Source: Cervus elaphus
Taxonomy: Eukaryota; Chordata; Mammalia; Artiodactyla; Cervidae
NCBI RefSeq assembly: GCF_910594005.1
Contig: NC_057823.1
Coordinates: 63,920,015 to 63,984,014, forward strand
Direction: 5' to 3'
DNA: 64,000 nucleotides
Within the stretch, counting starts at the first letter, position 1; each line of letters begins with the position of its first letter. The notes under the pieces were generated by a model. It had not been told where the DNA came from. It searched no databases and worked only from the letters and a program-made list of their open reading frames with translations. This document shows positions 12,112-23,247 of the stretch, one piece after another. The translations under genes and the position numbers were made by a program.

Positions 12112-12189
12112 TTTAGTCAGATAATCAACAGATAAACTGCACACAGGCTCTGAAGAACATGGAGGGCTCCTGGGATTGGGAGGTTACTT

Positions 12190-12445
12190 TGTATATTGTG
12201 CCCAGAAAGGGTCTTTCTGATAAGGCGACATTTAAGCAGAGACCTAAAGGAAGTCAGGGAGGCCGCTGTGTAGTACCTGAGGAAAGAGTGTTCCATGCAA
12301 AGGGCATGGCAGGTACGAAGGTCCTGAGACAGACGGGCAGGACAGGGCATATCAGTGTGGCTGGAGCAGAGAGAGCCATAGCTTCAGACCAGCCACCAGA
12401 CAGGGTTGGAGCTGGTTCTAGATAAGAAGAACAGCATGTGCAAAG
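12190..12445 (-). mobile_element. L2 remnant
   Basis: GCGACATTTAAGCAGAGACC, GTGTTCCATGCAAAGGGCATG, GGTCCTGAGACAG and AACAGCATGTGCAAAGCC: the reverse-strand L2 3' region. Confidence 0.7.
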
Positions 12446-13425
12446 CCTTCAGGAGAGAGACAAGTGCTTTCTGTTTTTTAAAATATTTTACCTCATTTGA
12501 TCCCCAGAATAAAGCTGTCAGGCTAAGAAGGGTAGATTTCTTTTTTTCTATTCAACAGCTGAGAAGCTGAAGCTCTAGAATGTCTTAATAGTTCAGCCAG
12601 GATCACACAGGACTATCCTGATTCAGGAGCCAAAACTTACAGTCTATGCTGTTTTTCGGGTCAGATCTGAAGTGCATTCCTTTTGACGCCATGCCACCAT
12701 GAGCTTCCAATTAAGATTGGCTCTCAGGCAAGCCTCTGAATGGGTCACAAAGTTCAAAGCAGAACCAAATGAAGCCAAGTTGCCAGGCATGATATAGAAA
12801 GCTCTGTTGTGTGTCTATAGAGAGACTTAACACACTCTGTTCCAGTGTAGTAATTTAACCAGTGTGGCTGAAAAACTTAGCTCTCATCTTTTGAATAAAC
12901 TTTTATAGAAACACTGCAAGTTAGACTCATGTTTGTGTCAGATCGTAACTTATTATTCCTGGAATGAAATTCTCAAATATATGTCCTTTGGAGCTCTTCC
13001 AAGAAGCTTCCTACAGAGTTCCAGATGAAGAGAATAATCTAAAAGATAATATCAAGATTGTCCTCCAGAAGACCAGATTCCCCTGCCAGGGACACTGACA
13101 CAGATTTCATGAAAGTTTTCACAGAATTTTCTTCAGATCTGCCTTGGTTTGGCATTTGTTTCCATGCCCTTAATGTCTACTGAATTCCTGATATTATTGT
13201 TATCAGCATTTTTATTATTCAGTTTTCATTTGTCACCATATCAAGTGAAAGTAACCAGGTGGACGGTCACCAAATTCAGTGGGAATGTTGGTGAGCATCT
13301 TGTATAGAATATATAGGCTGTGTAGGAAACAAAATTTATTTTGCAGGGCTCAGGCGGGGGGCATCACAAAGAGTAGGGAGGTCACTTAGACCCTGGAGGG
13401 ATGGCTGACCAAGAGAAACAAGCCA
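12446..13425. other. Intergenic, nothing recognised
   Basis: A possible weak reverse MIR at about 12510-12610. The rest is unique, with no gene signal. Confidence 0.35.
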
Positions 13426-13702
13426 GGACTTCCCTGGTGGTCCAGTGCTTAAGAATCTGCCTGCCAGTGCAGGGGACACAGGTTCGATCCCTGGTCCGGG
13501 AAGATCACACATGCTGCAGGACAGCTAAGCCCGTGTGCCACAACTACTGAGCCCTCATTTCGGAGCCCACACACTGTAACTACTGAAGCCAGCATGCTCT
13601 AGAGCCCACCCTCCACCAGAGAAGCCACTACAATGAGAAGCCCGCACACTGCAACTAGAGAAAGCCTATGTGCAGCAATGAAGGCCCAGTGCAGCCAGAA
13701 AA
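13426..13702 (+). mobile_element. Full-length CHR-type SINE
   Basis: Head GGACTTCCCTGGTGGTCCAG, B-box GGTTCGATCCC, the long body with repeated CACACTGYAACTA blocks, and an A-rich tail. An imperfect direct repeat around ACAAGCCA (13411-13425, 13701-13715) looks like the target duplication. Confidence 0.88.
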
Positions 13703-14079
13703 AAGAGACAAGCCATAGTCCTGAGAAAGCTATAGGAAGAGAAACACACAGAGGGATTTAAATCTAACTCCCATGTTGCAAGTCACATGGGCAGACACTC
13801 TGAATCACAGCATTGATTTGTGATGAAGCTGGTTCCCACACGGGCCACTCCATGGAGCGTGATCCAGGGATCTGTCTCTTAATAATGCTAATGACATTGG
13901 CAACAGCACCAGGTCCACACCTCCAGTCGGCCTCTCCTGGAGTGTTATTCCCGAGTTACAGTGTTTGGGGAGCATTTCTGCTTAGCCTTACACAGCAGTT
14001 CTCAAGCTTTTTTTGGTCTCTGCGCCCCTTTACCCTCTCAGTTTATTAGAAATTCAAACTGAGAAGAATATTCTAAAAC

Positions 14080-14274
14080 TTTATGGGGTAACTTAGCTGG
14101 TAAAGAATCCACCTGCAATGCAGGAGACCTGGGTTCAATCCTGGGTTGGGAAGATCCCCTGGAGAAAGGAAAGGCTACCCACTCCAGTATTCTGGCCTGG
14201 AGAATTCCATGGACTGTATAGTCCATGGGGTCACAAAGAGTCGAACACGTCTAAGTGATTTCACTCACACTCAC
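14080..14274 (+). mobile_element. Bov-tA SINE
   Basis: Forward Bov-tA: GCTGGTAAAGAATCCACCTG, CTGGGTTGGGAAGATCCCC, CACTCCAGTATTCTGGCCTG, then GGGGTCACAAAGAGTCGAAC. Confidence 0.92.
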
Positions 14275-14528
14275 TATTTTAAAAATAACAGTGAATTCAT
14301 TGCATATTCACAGAAAGTATCCTTATGAAAAATATCTTCCAAATAAAAAAGTAGGAAAAAAAAAAAAGTAGGGAGGAGAGTGGCATCATTCTACAGTCTT
14401 GCAAATCTCTGCAGAAGATACTGGGGTTCTTCCTGCTGCTTGCTGTGATACCGTAAGTCATGTAACTTCTGGAAAATTCCACTGTGCACTCATGAGAAAA
14501 TGAGAGAAAGGCAGGCAAATTCTTAGTA

Positions 14529-14554
14529 ATAAAATATATATATATATATATATT
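14529..14554. repeat. (TA)n microsatellite
   Basis: About 12 TA dinucleotides. Confidence 0.9.
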
Positions 14555-14714
14555 GAACTTTCAGACCATGTGCAAAGGTCTCTAGAACCCTCAGAGTTCC
14601 CTAGGCCCCTCCATGAGAATCGCTGGTGGAGAGGTTGCCACCAATTCTTGGGAGCATTGGACAAGTCAATCAACCTCTCTGTGCCTCAATTTCCATGCTT
14701 ATAAAATATGGGAC

Positions 14715-14856
14715 GTGGGATAGAGAGGGAGGCAGGAGGGGGGATCAGGATGGGGAACACATGTAAATCCATGGCTGATTCATGTCAATGTATGGCAAAA
14801 ACCACTACAATATTGTAAAGTAATTAGCCTCCAACTAATAAAAATAAATGGAAAAA
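14715..14856 (+). mobile_element. 5'-truncated ruminant L1 3' end with 12-base TSD
   Basis: It contains the ruminant L1 3'-end signature: a purine-rich GGGAGGCAGGAGGGGGGATC, GATGGGGAACACATG, AATATTGTAAAGTAATTAGC and an A-tail. The identical 12-mer AAAATATGGGAC lies at 14703-14714 and 14857-14868. The flanks read continuously as a MIR 3' part, so the insertion split a MIR. Confidence 0.88.
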
Positions 14857-14969
14857 AAAATATGGGACAGTAATAACTTTTGTCATCAGAGTCTTATGAC
14901 AATAAAATGGCTTAAAATGGCTAACGTGCCTGAAACATAGGAGCAGCTCAATAAATCCTGACTTGTTAT

Positions 14970-15061
14970 GATGAGCCTCTCGAGAGCAGAGCACGTTGGT
15001 TCATCTTCCTCCCATACAGAGCATGGAGTAGGCACTCAAGGAATCTCTACCAAATAAATGA
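14970..15061 (+). mobile_element. L2 3' tail remnant
   Basis: GAGAGCAGAGCACG, then CATGGAGTAGGCACTCAAGG and AAATAAATGAAGG, resembling the L2 terminal sequence. Confidence 0.5.
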
Positions 15062-15394
15062 AGGCACATGGAAATAATCCCCGCATGTCAGAGGACTCTC
15101 CAGCCCTTCCTGGGACCAAAGGAAGTCAGTTTTCTTGCATACACAAGCTAAACAAATGAGACAGGCCTGGTGACTCATTACAGTCACTTAGCAGATCAGG
15201 TTCACCGCTGCAGTCTACAGAGCACCACCCTCCTCCACTCCCACACTCTACACTTACAGGCACGTGAGTGTGCTTAGAATGGGGACCCTGCAGTATCTGA
15301 TTTTGTCCTGCTGTGAAATGCACCCTACCTCATGGGCCAGACCGCATCTACACAGGACCTCAGTGTGAGATATCTGAGCTCTCTCCTGCCTCTG

Positions 15395-15570
15395 CCTGCC
15401 ATCCAGAGAGCACATCCAGGTTATGGTTACATATGAACGTATTTGATTATTCACTGCCTCCCCACCGAGGTCAGGGACCTTCTTGGTCTTTTTTGCTTTG
15501 ATGACTGTAGCACCTGGGATATGGTAGGGGTTCTACAAATATTTGGATGCTTATTAAAGGAAAGAAGAAG
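15395..15570 (+). mobile_element. L2 3' tail remnant
   Basis: CCCCACCGAGGTCAGGGACC, then GTAGCACCTGGGATATGGTAG, CTACAAATATTTGGATG. Confidence 0.5.
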
Positions 15571-15769
15571 TGGAATTATGTCTTTTCATTGACAAGAAAA
15601 GGACAACTTGGACAGTTTCTCTAGATAATTAGATGTGAGGGGAAAAGGAGAGAGGAAAAGAGAATGGTAATATGTTAAAATAGAAAGTCAAGCTAAGAGA
15701 GGGTGTTGTCTAACCAGAGCCCTGGCTCAGCTTAGCTTCTAAAATACTAAGAGCGATAATCGCAAGAAT

Positions 15770-15965
15770 GATTTCTAGTTATTGAGAACTTAGCATGTGC
15801 CTGGCACCATGCAGAGCACTTTGTGTGAATCACCTCTTTGAACGCTCACAGTCACCCTAGGCAGCAGATAATGATGTTATTTGCACTCACACACAGGGAA
15901 TCTGAGTGCCTTGAGAGGCTCAGCTGAGGTCCCACAGTGTTGTGGTGGTGGGTCACACTGTCTTG
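15770..15965 (-). mobile_element. MIR remnant
   Basis: GCATGTGCCTGGCACCATGC through CACACAGGGAATCTGAGTGCC, in reverse MIR order. Confidence 0.55.
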
Positions 15966-18956
15966 CAAGGTCTGGGGAGTGGAATGTAAAGGGAAGGTGA
16001 TGGATGGAGGCTGGGAGGAGATGGCAGCAGGTTCGGCATCAAGCAGCTGAGATTCGGGTGCTAGGAGTACAACGTCTCTGGGGCTGGGCATGGATGAACC
16101 AAAGGAAAAGGCTCCTGACTTCTAGATTCTTGGACCTGACACTGACTCAGGTACAGAGCCTGAGCATGCCTCATATCCCAGAAGAGACCAGCAAGGCTCA
16201 GAGACAGAAAAGGCCTTACCCAAGGTCACACAGCAAGTTAGAGCCTATCTCAATCCCTGCCCCTAGCCCAGGGATTTTGATGTTCTGCCCGGACACCTCT
16301 TCTGATAACAGACTTACCCACTTCCGCCTGCTGTGGGGCCAGCTCTCCTGAGTCCCTGACTCCCTGCAGAGAGGGTGGCGTGGGAAGGAGCCAGGTATGG
16401 CCTTCACTCCAGGTTTCCCCTCCCAGGGTGGGAAGGGGAGGGTGTTGGGGACATGACCAGGCCTGCAGTGGACGCCTGGGGTTCTCTACCACTGCCCCCT
16501 AGAACAAAGCTTGGTTAATGAGAGCAAATTACAAGGGCTCTGAGAATGGAATGGGCCACTGGATGGCTGCAGGGTGAGGAATTGGATGGGACAGGGCCCT
16601 TCCCTATCTTCTGGTGCAACTCCCTCCCCCAGGGAACAAGCTAGTGCAGAACTGTACCCACAGACGTATCCATCACTGTGGTCAGTTTTGGGGACCTAGG
16701 TAGGGCTTCTACCCACCAGATCTCCCCCCTACCCCCACCACTTGCTGCCATAAAAATGAGGATTTCTGATGACCAGGGAGCTCAGCAGAGTTCCCCAGCC
16801 ATTCAAAAACTTGGGGCTCAAAGGAGGTTTGGAGAGAGAAGCTTCAGCACACCCCTACACCTCGAGACTGGATCAGGGCTCTGAGGGTGGCTGCCGGCAT
16901 CCCCGTGTCTGGGTCACTTTTCTCTCTGTGCGAAGGGGCACATGTAGTAATAAACACTAAGATGTATGAAGATATTAATTCTGATGTGAAGATAACACTT
17001 CTTAAAGAAGAAACATTTGGCCTGAGTCAAATGTTTGGCCTTGGGTAAGATTTCAGCAGGGTAAGAATAAGAGATCAGAGAGGAGAAAGTCGTTTAGGGA
17101 GCAGAGGACAAGCTGAGATAAGGCAGGAGACAGGAGAGTTCAGCGTGCTTGGTGATGGTTTTAAGTGGCCTGGGGTTGATGGAGCACACAGGAAATTGTG
17201 GCCTAAGTTGCAGCTGGATAAGTAGAGACCTGTTATAGCAGGCTGAAGTGTCTAAACCCCTCCGTCCTGCAAGCGGTGGGAGACCCTGGAAGGTTTTGTG
17301 AGAGAGAAGAGACCTGCTATGCCCTGTGCTCACTGGCAGTAAGTGAAAGGATGGGTACCAGGCCAGGGCAGGGCTCTGGGAGGAGGCCTGACTCCTTCCT
17401 GCTGTCTGCCGGGTCTTCTGGAAGAGCTGCCCGGGATGGAGTGAGACAGGTTCCCAGTCTGGCTGCATAGGGGCACCTCTGCCTCTCAGCTGTGCTCTGG
17501 GGCCAGGTAGATGAGGCTGTGGATCCGCCTGCAGGGAAGCCTCCACCGCCCCAAGGAATGGCTGGAGTGGACACCTAGCCTCCGAGGCCTGCCTCCAGGG
17601 CAGACATCCAGACAAGACTTAACCCTGCCTGCTCCCCTGAACACACCCACAGTGCCGCCTTGACCTCCGGGAAAGGCCTCGGCTCTGGGTCCAAGCGCTG
17701 GTTCTCCTAGTCCATGTGCCTTGGGCTGGTCCCTGCTTCTTTCTCACAGGCCCTGCGTTGCACAACTCCAGGAAATAGCGTTCACATGGAAAACAATGAA
17801 ATGGCCCTGGAGTTGTGCAACCCGCTGGCCCTGCCTCTCCTCTCAGCTGCCTCAGGTAGCCTCACAGCACTGCCAGCAGCAGGCACAGAGTGTGGGGCGC
17901 TGGGAATGGAGGAGGGGTGGAGCCTTGGCCCAGTCCAGGCGTGGTGACAGAGATGGTCCGGGGACTGAAAGATAGCCAGGCCCAAAAGGAACAGTGACCC
18001 CCTCCTCCCAGAGCCAGACCTGGAAATTGTACCTCTGAGCTCATCTCTACTACTCTTTCCAGTTATGTGTAATCGAAACTCTCTAGCCAGTTTTTTTCGC
18101 AAGAATAAACCAGAGAAAAGAAACTGTATACCTCATAGCACCTTTATGAGGATTAAAAGAAGTGGTGCCTTTCAAGCACCTAACCCATGTGCCTAGCCCA
18201 TCAAAACAGCTTGATAAACATTAGGTTCATCACTATCTTTGTTTTGTTTTGTAAAACAAAAGGATCTGCCCTCAGACATTCTCACTTTGACCATCAAGGT
18301 CGCACTGAGCCTCATCCGGGGATGACTCCAGAACAGAACTCAGAGGTCCACTGGAGATGTGCATAAACAGGGTTCTGGGAGTGAGAAAAAAGAAGAGCAG
18401 GATACCTCCTCTCCCCACAAACAGAATGACCCCCCCCCCTCTTCTGATGAACTCTGGAGGCAGACCTGGCTACCCAAGCAATTTGGTCAAAGCTGAAGTT
18501 AAAGCAATGAAGCATGAACTGTGAAGTTTCAGGCAGAACATTGCACAGATGGCTTATCTTCCTGAACCCCCCAAAGCCTGGCTCTGTGAGTGGCATACAC
18601 AGCACCCAGTCAGTGGGCTAGCTCCAGCCCAGCATTGCATGGGGAGATGAGAAGGAACCATAAGGGAAGGTTCGGGGCCTGGTTGTTTTACCGACTGTCA
18701 GCTGGAAGCCACTAACACCCCGCAGAGGAACGGAGTCCAGCCCTGCCCTGCCCAGGCTACTGGATGAAGGAAGGTCCAGCTGTGGGGCCCAAAAGCAGAG
18801 AGGAACGCCCCATCTGGAATCTGGAGATTCTTAGAGTAGGAAAGCCAGCAAGCAAGTCCATTAGCTATGGCTCCTCAGTCATTTCCATATTGTCAATTGT
18901 TTTATATTTATTTCATAATTAGAAAAAAATGACATATATTATACACCAATGTTGGG
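15966..18956. other. Intergenic, no supportable gene; faint MIR/L2 pieces and a CTCF-core match
   Basis: A reverse MIR motif at about 16190-16250 and diffuse L2-like sequence at about 17100-17320 (TAAGTGGCCTGGGGTTG, then GGAAGGTTTTGTGAG). A 173-codon frame on the minus strand at 17094-17615 shows no known domain and overlaps the L2-like part. A MIR-like piece lies at 18140-18210. Confidence 0.4.
16489..16504 (-). promoter_or_regulatory. CTCF-like core motif
   Basis: The minus strand reads CTAGGGGGCAGTGG, matching the core and 3' half of the CTCF consensus. The usual CCA at the 5' side is missing. Confidence 0.4.
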
Positions 18957-19070
18957 GGAATTCCCTGGTGATTCAGTGGTTAGGATGCTGTGCTTTCTTT
19001 CACTGCTAAGGGTGCAGGTTCAATCCCTAGTTGGGGAACTAAGGCCAAAACCAAATAAATATAAATAAAC
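18957..19070 (+). mobile_element. CHR-type SINE, shortened
   Basis: AATTCCCTGGTGATTCAGTG head, GGTTCAATCCCTAG box, then AACCAAATAAATATAAATAA tail. Confidence 0.85.
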
Positions 19071-19873
19071 ACCAATATTGGGTTAGTCTGAAATTCACAA
19101 CACATAGTTTCTAATCCTGACCCTGCCACTCGGGGGCATCTATGAAATGTTGAGTAAGTCACACCCCATCTCTGAGTCTCAATTTCCTCAGTAGTACAGA
19201 AAGTGGGGATTCCCTTCTGTTCAGACAGCCTATACCTGTCAAATAGCTTCCAACATTAGGTGAATGAGATTGTAGAGGCCTGGCTACTTGCTTTTCATTT
19301 CCCTGTTTTCCATATTTAAAAGTTTTCTGTTCCTTTAAATTTTGGAGAACGGCAACCATTGCAAAATCACCACCTCGCCTCTCTGCCTCCCCAGCAGGAA
19401 GCAAACTCCATGCCCCAGGCACTTTGCGAAGGTTAAAATAGAGGGACCCAACATCCATCAGTCACCCAGTGGGTCTCCTGAGTAATCCTGTGATTCCACA
19501 AACCCAGAGCCTTAAAGCTACCAGAAAATCAGAGCTGATCTGTCTCACAAAGACATCTGGTGTCCAGTTTCACCCCTACACAGTAGAGCCTTAGGACCGA
19601 AAAGGGACAGGAAGCTGCCCAAGACCACATTGTCCCCTGGCCTCAGAGTGGAAATATGCGAATTCAGTCAGGTCTCAGATACCATTATTCTCTATGACTT
19701 TGTATCTTGTTATAATTTTAAACTTACTTGATGAAAGTTGAAAGAATAGTACAGGAACATTCCAGAAAACCTTTTATCCAGATTCACCTTTGTTTTATAT
19801 CTTTTTTTTTTTTTTTAGTTTATATCTTGCCTCAGTTTCTTTACCATTCTCTTCTTCCACAAATACACAAACT

Positions 19874-19875
<2 letters not shown>

Positions 19876-19913
<38 letters not shown>
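19876..19913. repeat. (CA)n microsatellite
   Basis: About 18 CA units following an ACAAACTCAAACAC lead-in. Confidence 0.93.
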
Positions 19914-20708
19914 ATCTTTTTTTTTTTTTAAACATCCTGTAGCCTGCAGGATCTTATTCCCTGATCAGGGATCAAATCTATGCCCCCTGTGGTGGAAGCA
20001 CAAAGTCTTTTTTTTACTAAGTTATTTTAATTTTTAATTGCGAGATAATGACTTTATAATATTGTGATGGCTTCTGCCATACATCAACATGACTCAGCCA
20101 TAGGTATACACATGTTTCCTCCCTCTTAAACCTCCCTCCCACCTCTCTCCCCATCCCACCCCCCTAGGTTATCACAGAACACTGACTGGGTTCCCTGCAT
20201 CATACATCAAATTCCTACTGGCTATTTATGTTACATATGGTAACGTATATATTTCAATACTGCTCTCTCATATCATCCCACCCTCTCCTCCACTGTGACC
20301 ATAAATCTGTCCTTTGTGTCTGCGTCTCCTTCGTGGCCCCACAAACAGGATCATCAGTGCCATCTTTCTAGATTCCATATATATATGTGTTAATATATGG
20401 TATTTGTCTTTCTTTTTCTGACTTACTTCACTCTGTATAATAGCTTCTAGGTTCATCCATCGTATTAGAACGGACTCAAATGCATTCTTTTTTTATAGCT
20501 GAGTAATGTTCCATTGTGTTTAGGTACCACAACTTCTTTATCCATTCATCTGTTGATGGATATCTAGGTTGCTTCCACATTCTAGCTATTGTAAATAGTG
20601 ATGTGATGAACACTGGAGTACATGTGTCTTTTTGAATTATGGTTTCCTCAAGATATATGCCCAGTAATGGGATTGCTGGGTCAAATGGTAGTTTTATTCC
20701 TAGTTTTT

Positions 20709-20953
20709 AAAAAATTGTTTATTTATTTTTATTTTTGGTTGCACTCATTGCTGCCTGAGGGCTTTCTCTAGTTGTGGAGGGCGGCGGCTACTGTCTCATT
20801 GCTATGACCTCTCCTTGTGGGGCATGGGCTCAGTAGTTGTGGCACACAGGCTTAGTTGCCCTGAAGCATGTGGGATCTTCCTGGACCAGGGATTGAATCC
20901 TATCCCCTGCATTGGCAGGTGGATTCTTAATCACTGGACCACCAGGAAAGTCC
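20709..20953 (-). mobile_element. CHR-type SINE inside the L1, with TSD
   Basis: Body GGTTGCACTCATTGCTGCC to head CCACCAGGAAAGTCC. A 14-base duplication TATTYCTAGTTTTT lies at 20695-20708 and 20954-20967 with one mismatch, and the L1 text is continuous across it. Confidence 0.9.
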
Positions 20954-21145
20954 TATTTCTAGTTTTTTAAGAAATCCCCATATTGTTCTCCGTAGTGACT
21001 GTATCAATCCTTGTTCCCACCAACAGAGCAAGAGAATTCCTTTTTCTCCACACCCTCTCCAGCATTTATTGTTTGTAGACTTTTTGATGATGGCCATTCT
21101 GACCAGTGTGGTATGTCACCTCATTGTAGTCTTGATTTGCAATTC

Positions 21146-21490
21146 TCTTGAGAGTCCCTTGGACTGCAAGGAGATCCAACCAGTCCATCATAAAGGAGAT
21201 CAGTCCTGGGTGTTCATTGGAAGGACTGATGCTGAAGTTGAAACTCCAATACTTTGGCCACCTCATGTGAAGAGTTGACTTATTGGAAAAGACCTTGATT
21301 CTGGGAGGGATTGAGGGCAGGAGGAGAAGGGGATGACAGAGGATGAGATGGCTGGATGGCATCATGGACTCGATGGACATGAGTTTGAGTAGACTCCGGG
21401 AGTTGGTGATGGACAGGGACACCTGGTGTGCTGCGATTCATGGGGTCGCAAAGAGTCGGACATGACTGAGAGACTGAACTGAACTGAATG
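21146..21490 (+). mobile_element. BovB 3' end inside the L1
   Basis: CTCTTGAGAGTCCCTTGGAC to GACTGAACTGAACTGAATG, the BovB 3' region in forward orientation. L1 sequence (GATTTGCAATTCTC ... ATGATAAGTGATGTTCAGC) resumes directly after it. Confidence 0.88.
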
Positions 21491-22599
21491 ATAAGTGATG
21501 TTCAGCATCTTTTCGTGTGTTTATTAGCCATCTGTATGTCCTCTTTGGAGAAATGTCTGTTTAGGTCTTCTGCTCATCTTTTGATTGGGTTGTTTGTTTT
21601 TCTGGTATTGAGCTGAATGAGCTGCTTGTATATTTTGGAGATTAATCCTTTGTCAGTTGTTTTGTTTGCTGTTATTTTCTTCCATTCTGAGGGTTATCTT
21701 ACCTTGATTATAGTTTGTGAAAAGCTTTTAAGTTTAGTTAGGTCCCACTTGTTTATTTTTATTTCCGTTACTCTAGGAGATGAGTCATAGAGGATCTTGC
21801 TGTGATTTATGTCAAAGAGTGTTCTGCCTATGTTTTCCTTTACGAATTTTATAGTTTCTAGTCTTACATTTAGGTCTTTAATCCATTTTGAGTTTACTTT
21901 TGTGTATGCTGTTAGGAAGTGTTCTCATTTCATTCTTTTATACAGACATAGCTGTCCCATTTTCCCAGCACCACTTATTGAAGAGATTGTCTTTTCTCCA
22001 TTGTATATTTTTGCCTCCTTTGTCAAAGATTGGGTACCCATAAGTGTGTGGATTTAGCTCTGGGCTTTCTGTCTTGTTCCATTGGTCTATGTTTCTATTC
22101 TTGTGCCAGTACCATGCTGTCTTGATGACTGTAGCTTTGTAGTATAGTCTGAAGTCAGAATGGTTGATTCCTCCAGCTCCATTCTTCTTTCTCAAGATTG
22201 CTTTGGCTATTCAAGATCTGTTGTGTTTCCATAACAATTGTGAAATTATTTGTCCTAGTTCTGTGAAAAATATCATTGGTAGTTTGACAGAGGTTGCATT
22301 AAATCTATAGATTCCTTTGTCAATTTCACAATATTGATTCTCCAATCCAAGAACATAGTATATATCTTCATTTGTTTGTGTAGTCCTTAATTTCTTTCAT
22401 TAGTGTCTTATTTTCTGCTTACAGGTCTTTTGTCTCTTTAGGTTAATTTATTCCTAAGTATTTTATTCTTTTTGTTGCAGTGATGAATGGGTTTGTCCCT
22501 TTAGCTTCTCTTTCTGATTTTTCATTATTAGTGTATAGGAGTGCAAGGAATTTCTGTGTACTAATTTTGTATCCTGTGATTTTACTATATTCATTGATT

Positions 22600-22745
22600 C
22601 AGTTCAGTTCAGTTACTCAGTCGTGTCCGACTCTGCAACCCCATGGACTGCAGCATGCCAGGCCTCCCTGTCCATCTCCAATTCCTGAAGTTTACCCAAA
22701 CTCATGTCCATTGAGTCAGTGATGCCATCCAACCATCTTGTCCTC
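22600..22745 (-). mobile_element. BovB 3' end, 146 bases, with perfect 13-base TSD
   Basis: It starts CAGTTCAGTTCAGTTACTC (complement of the CTGAA tail) and is cut off at CATCCAACCATCTTGTCC. The 13-mer ATATTCATTGATT lies at 22587-22599 and 22746-22758, within L1 sequence. Confidence 0.92.
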
Positions 22746-23020
22746 ATATTCATTGATTAGCACTAGTAGTAATTTTCTGGTGGCATCTTTAGGGTTTTCT
22801 TTGTAAAGAATCATGTCATCTGCAAACAGCGAGAGTTTTATTTCTTTTCCAACCTGGATGCCTTTATTTCTTTTTCTTCTCTGGTTGCTGTGGCTAGGAC
22901 TTCCAACACTATACTGAATAATAGTGGCAAGAGTTGGTACCCTTGTCTTATTCATTTAAGCATTTAGAGGAAATGCTTTCAGTTTTTGACCATTGAAATA
23001 TTTGCTGTGTGTTTGCTATA

Positions 23021-23247
23021 TTTGTGTGTGTGCCAAGTCACTTTAGTCATGTCCAACTCTTTTTGACCCTGTGAACTATAGCCCATCAGGCTCCTCTGTC
23101 CATGGGATTCTCCAGGCAAGAATACTGAAGTGCATTTCCATGCTCTCCTCCAGGGAATCTTCCTGACCCAGGAATTCAATCCGAATCTCTTATGTCTCCT
23201 GCTTTGGCAGGCAGGTTCTTTAATACTGGTGCCACCTGGGAAATCCT
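23021..23247 (-). mobile_element. Bov-tA SINE inside the L1
   Basis: GTCATGTCCAACTCTTTTTG, TCTGTCCATGGGATTCTCC, CAAGAATACTGAAGTG, then GGTGCCACCTGGGAAATCC. L1 sequence continues after it at about 23250. Confidence 0.9.

Noticed and set aside
17094..17615. 173-codon open frame on the minus strand
   Set aside because: Low-complexity Pro/Ser/Leu composition, no domain, and overlap with L2-like sequence.
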